A stretch of 64,000 bases of DNA, taken from positions 62,001 through 126,000 of the forward strand of contig NZ_JGYG01000008.1 in NCBI RefSeq assembly GCF_000740795.1, written 5' to 3'. The DNA comes from Haematobacter massiliensis (lineage in GTDB: Bacteria; Pseudomonadota; Alphaproteobacteria; Rhodobacterales; Rhodobacteraceae). The notes under the pieces are model-generated. The model ran no database searches. It was not told the DNA's origin and saw only the letters and a program-made list of their open reading frames with translations. This document shows, one piece after another, positions 62,850 through 64,000 of the stretch (positions are counted from its first letter, which is position 1; the number at the start of each line of letters is the position of its first letter). The position numbers were made by a program, and so were the translations under genes.

Positions 62850-64000
<1,151 letters not shown>

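Overview
The window is high-GC DNA with dense gene packing, many ATGA start/stop overlaps and a gene set typical of Rhodobacterales (Alphaproteobacteria). Markers are TRAP-TAXI transport, the enuR-ehu-eut-doe ectoine catabolic operon, BKACE, HbpS/GlcG and IS30/IS5-type insertion sequence debris. No rRNA, tRNA or intact prophage was seen. The organism looks like a metabolically versatile, probably marine or saline heterotroph; this is inference from gene content.

Layout. 1-2932: the leader-distal end of a long type I-E CRISPR array (48 complete repeats plus the tail of another at the window edge; no cas genes inside the window). 3271-5764: GntP-type permease and patatin-like hydrolase. 6378-13344 (minus strand): RpiR regulator, class III aminotransferase, BKACE, TAXI binding protein and fused TRAP permease, which together suggest uptake and breakdown of a beta-amino (or related) acid. 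13852-15599: an autoregulated ArsR regulator followed by two AHSA1/SRPBCC proteins. 15791-19047: a compact lanthipeptide locus, the most novel item here, with a precursor carrying two identical 26-residue Cys-ladder cores and a lyase-kinase-cyclase synthetase. An IS30 remnant butts against its 3' end. 19460-31660: a complete ectoine/5-hydroxyectoine uptake and degradation operon.

31661-41000 is mixed: IS30 debris, an unrecognised membrane protein, and a sulfonate-type sulfur operon (flavin monooxygenase plus SsuA/C/B-like ABC transporter) whose last gene, a flavoprotein oxidoreductase, is broken by a stop, a frameshift and an IS30 5' end. 40282-47144: TetR regulator and a peptide/opine-type ABC importer with two RidA-like proteins and a fused DppD-DppF ATPase. 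47145-48010: decayed IS5 element. 48045-52094: diacylglycerol kinase and phosphoethanolamine transferase, divergent from a two-component system, a lipid A modification module. 52878-53506: ParDE-type toxin-antitoxin. 53507-55470: decayed DNA including an SDR pseudogene. 55475-59952: a phosphotransferase, IS30 debris, HbpS/GlcG protein, lactate permease and a divergent FCD-type GntR regulator with a strong palindromic operator. 59953-60831: IS5 debris. 60832-64000: AraC regulator, aminoglycoside-phosphotransferase-like protein, and a divergent acyl-CoA dehydrogenase that runs off the window.

The overall pattern is catabolic islands, each with its own regulator, separated by graveyards of IS30 and IS5 elements. 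Family assignments come from reading motifs in the translations; no database search was run.
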